Positions 62,234 through 64,000 of a stretch of DNA of 64,000 nucleotides are shown here, piece by piece. Under the pieces are notes generated by a model. That model was not told the DNA's origin. It saw nothing but the letters and a program-made list of their open reading frames with translations, and did not search any database. Position 1 is the stretch's first letter; every line of letters starts with the position of its first letter. Origin of the DNA: Methylovirgula ligni (GTDB lineage Bacteria; Pseudomonadota; Alphaproteobacteria; Rhizobiales; Beijerinckiaceae); the NCBI RefSeq assembly GCF_004135935.1, contig NZ_CP025086.1, positions 1,736,001 through 1,800,000 of the forward strand, given 5' to 3'. The translations under genes and the position numbers were made by a program.

Positions 62234-64000
62234 TCGCCGGCCTCGCGCGGTGTCAGCCGGGCGTTGCCGCCGGAGGGCGAGAGCCGCCGCGCCAAACGGT
62301 CGAAATAAAGATAGATCACCGGCGTCGAGAACAGCGTCAGCACCTGGCTGAAGATCAGGCCGCCGACGATGGCGATGCCGAGCGGGCGCCGCAATTCAGA
62401 GCCAGTACCCGTGCCGAGCATCAGCGGTAAAGCGCCGAGGATAGCGGCCATGGTCGTCATCAGGATCGGGCGGAAGCGCAAGAGACACGCCTGATAGATC
62501 GCCTCCCGCGGCGGCAGGCCGTGGTTGCGTTCGGCATCGATCGCGAAATCGACCATCATGATCGCGTTTTTCTTGACGATGCCGATGAGCAGAATGATGC
62601 CGATGATCGCAATGACATCGAGATCGTCGCCGGCGAGGATCAGGGACAAAAGCGCGCCGACACCGGCCGAAGGCAGAGTGGAGAGAATCGTGATTGGATG
62701 GATGAAGCTCTCGTAGAGCACGCCAAGCACGATATACATCGTCACGATCGCGGCGACGAGGAGCAAGACTTCGTTGCCGAGCGAAGAGCTGAAGGCCGCG
62801 GCGCTGCCTTGCATGATCGAGACGAAGCTTGGCGGCAGATCGAGATCCTTCTCCGCCTTGTTGATTGCATCGACGGCGGCGCCGAGCGAATAACCGGGCG
62901 CCGTGTCGAAGGAAATATCGGTCGCGGGGAACTGGCCAAAATGCGTGATCTGCAGCGGCCCCGGCCGTTCGCTGACATGGACGATGGCCGAGAGTGGCAC
63001 CTGGCCGTTGGTCGTCGAGGTCGATGACGGCAGATAGAACGTATTCAGCGCCGTCAGCGTATGCTGCAAATCCGGATCGGCTTCCAGGATGACGCGATAT
63101 TGGTTCGATTGCGTATAGATCGTCGAGACGATGCGCTGGCCGAAGGCGTCGTAAAGGACGTTATCGATCGTTGCCGGCGTGATGCCGAAACGGCTCGCCG
63201 TCTGCCTGTCGATGGTAATGTCGAGCGCGCGGCCCTGCTGGGCGAGATCGCTCGCGACATTGGTGATCTGCGGCAGGCTTGCGAGGCTGGCGACGAGTTT
63301 CGGCACCCAGGTGCGCAACAGGTCGCCGTCGGCATTTTCGATGAGGAAATGATATTGCGCGCGGCTGATCGAGGAATCGATCGTCAAATCCTGGACCGGT
63401 TGCATGTAGATGTTGATGCCCGGGACCGCGCGCGCCTCGCGGTGCAGCCGGCGCATGATGTCGGTGACCGTCGCGGTGCGCGCATCGCGCGGCTTCAGCT
63501 GGATGAGGAAGCGGCCGCTGTTCAGCGTCATGTTGCTGCCGTCGACGCCGATGAAGGAGCTGAGGCTTACGACGTCCTGATCCTTGAGCAGAACGTCCGC
63601 GAGCGCCTGCTGGCGCCCGGCCATCGCACCAAAGGAAGCCGTCTGGCTCGTCTCGGTGATCGCCTGGATCAACCCCGTGTCCTGAACCGGGAAAAACCCC
63701 TTCGGGATCACGATGTAGAGCAATATGGTCAGAACCAGCGTCGCGATGGCGATCAACAGCGTCAGCGGCTGGTGATCAAGCACGACACGCAGCGCCGCAG
63801 CATATTGATTGATGATCCACTGGAAACCGCGATCGGCGGCGATCGCCAGGCGGCTGCGCTGCGCCTCCGGCTGATGACGCAACAGCTTGGCGCAGAGCAT
63901 CGGAACAAGTGTCAGCGAGACGAAGGCGGAGATAAGGATTGTGGCCGTCAGTGTGATGGCGAATTCGTGGAACAGCCGGCCGACGACCTCGCCCATGAAG
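62230..64000 (-). CDS. RND multidrug efflux permease, MdtB-like, 5' end beyond window
   Basis: The C-terminal 590 or so residues of a second RND pump protein; the reading frame continues to the window edge. Visible features include the periplasmic docking part (YLPSSTSTTNGQVPLSAIVHVSERPGPLQ, without the insert seen in its partner) and LLIGIVKKNAIMMVDFAIDAERNHG. Adjacent paired RND genes translated with ATGA overlap are the mdtB-mdtC arrangement. The membrane fusion partner would lie to the right, outside the window. Confidence 0.93.
   Translation of the reverse strand, partial: FMGEVVGRLFHEFAITLTATILISAFVSLTLVPMLCAKLLRHQPEAQRSRLAIAADRGFQWIINQYAAALRVVLDHQPLTLLIAIATLVLTILLYIVIPKGFFPVQDTGLIQAITETSQTASFGAMAGRQQALADVLLKDQDVVSLSSFIGVDGSNMTLNSGRFLIQLKPRDARTATVTDIMRRLHREARAVPGINIYMQPVQDLTIDSSISRAQYHFLIENADGDLLRTWVPKLVASLASLPQITNVASDLAQQGRALDITIDRQTASRFGITPATIDNVLYDAFGQRIVSTIYTQSNQYRVILEADPDLQHTLTALNTFYLPSSTSTTNGQVPLSAIVHVSERPGPLQITHFGQFPATDISFDTAPGYSLGAAVDAINKAEKDLDLPPSFVSIMQGSAAAFSSSLGNEVLLLVAAIVTMYIVLGVLYESFIHPITILSTLPSAGVGALLSLILAGDDLDVIAIIGIILLIGIVKKNAIMMVDFAIDAERNHGLPPREAIYQACLLRFRPILMTTMAAILGALPLMLGTGTGSELRRPLGIAIVGGLIFSQVLTLFSTPVIYLYFDRLARRLSPSGGNARLTPREAGE

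Overview
This window looks like a chromosomal segment of an alphaproteobacterium of the order Hyphomicrobiales (Rhizobiales). Four things point there: CtrA, ChpT and SciP of the alphaproteobacterial cell-cycle circuit; a heme-PAS FixL with FixJ and a FixK-type regulator; a GlnII-type glutamine synthetase beside a DUF2735 gene; and a PHB synthase with a phasin. Placement in or near Beijerinckiaceae/Methylocystaceae is only a guess. The DNA is GC-rich throughout, except for a visibly lower-GC stretch around 1.3-3.1 kb. I saw no transposase, phage gene, CRISPR array or rRNA.

Layout. 0-7 kb: the end of a formylglycine-generating-enzyme-like protein, a 3-methyladenine glycosylase, an exported DUF1254 protein, tRNA-Met(CAT), a lactate permease, a PmtA-like phospholipid methyltransferase and mnmA. 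7-18.3 kb: a cell-cycle/chemosensory supercluster: sciP, a YbhN-type membrane protein, a solitary fliJ-like gene and ctrA, facing the operon chpT-cheA-cheW-cheY-cheB-cheR across a bidirectional terminator, followed by cysQ and eipA. 18.4-26.4 kb: a coiled-coil membrane protein, tRNA-Glu(CTC), an HXXEE membrane protein, an M24 peptidase homologue, a ferredoxin, ilvD, glnII, a DUF2735 gene and glutaminase.

26.6-38 kb: an eight-gene same-strand run of envelope transporters: an HlyD/RbbA/YhhJ-type exporter, an Mla-type lipid transporter (STAS-MlaE, MlaF, MlaD fused to a PqiC-like domain), and a NitT/TauT-like double permease with its ATPase but no binding protein. 38-43.6 kb: a host-attachment-family protein, an unusual pair (a PhoU-like protein and a PPDK lacking its PEP domain), an SDR and a small exported SnoaL-like protein. 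43.7-47.5 kb: fixL, fixJ, a single-domain response regulator and fixK. 47.5-56.7 kb: phasin, then phaC, a MaoC-Pta fusion, ackA and fabI, a 76-aa orphan, a thioesterase, a patatin-like lipase and acetoacetate decarboxylase. 56.8-64 kb: gmd and fcl (GDP-fucose synthesis) and two RND pump genes, the second cut by the window edge.

How the parts connect. Perfect or near-perfect FixK/FNR boxes lie between phasin and phaC (47990-48003), between glutaminase and the transporter operon (26509-26522), and before the lone response regulator (46215-46228). This suggests that the local fixLJ-fixK oxygen-sensing genes control PHB/acetate metabolism and possibly the big transport operon. CtrA-box-like sequences before sciP and eipA similarly suggest feedback from the local ctrA. 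These regulatory links are inferred from motifs only.
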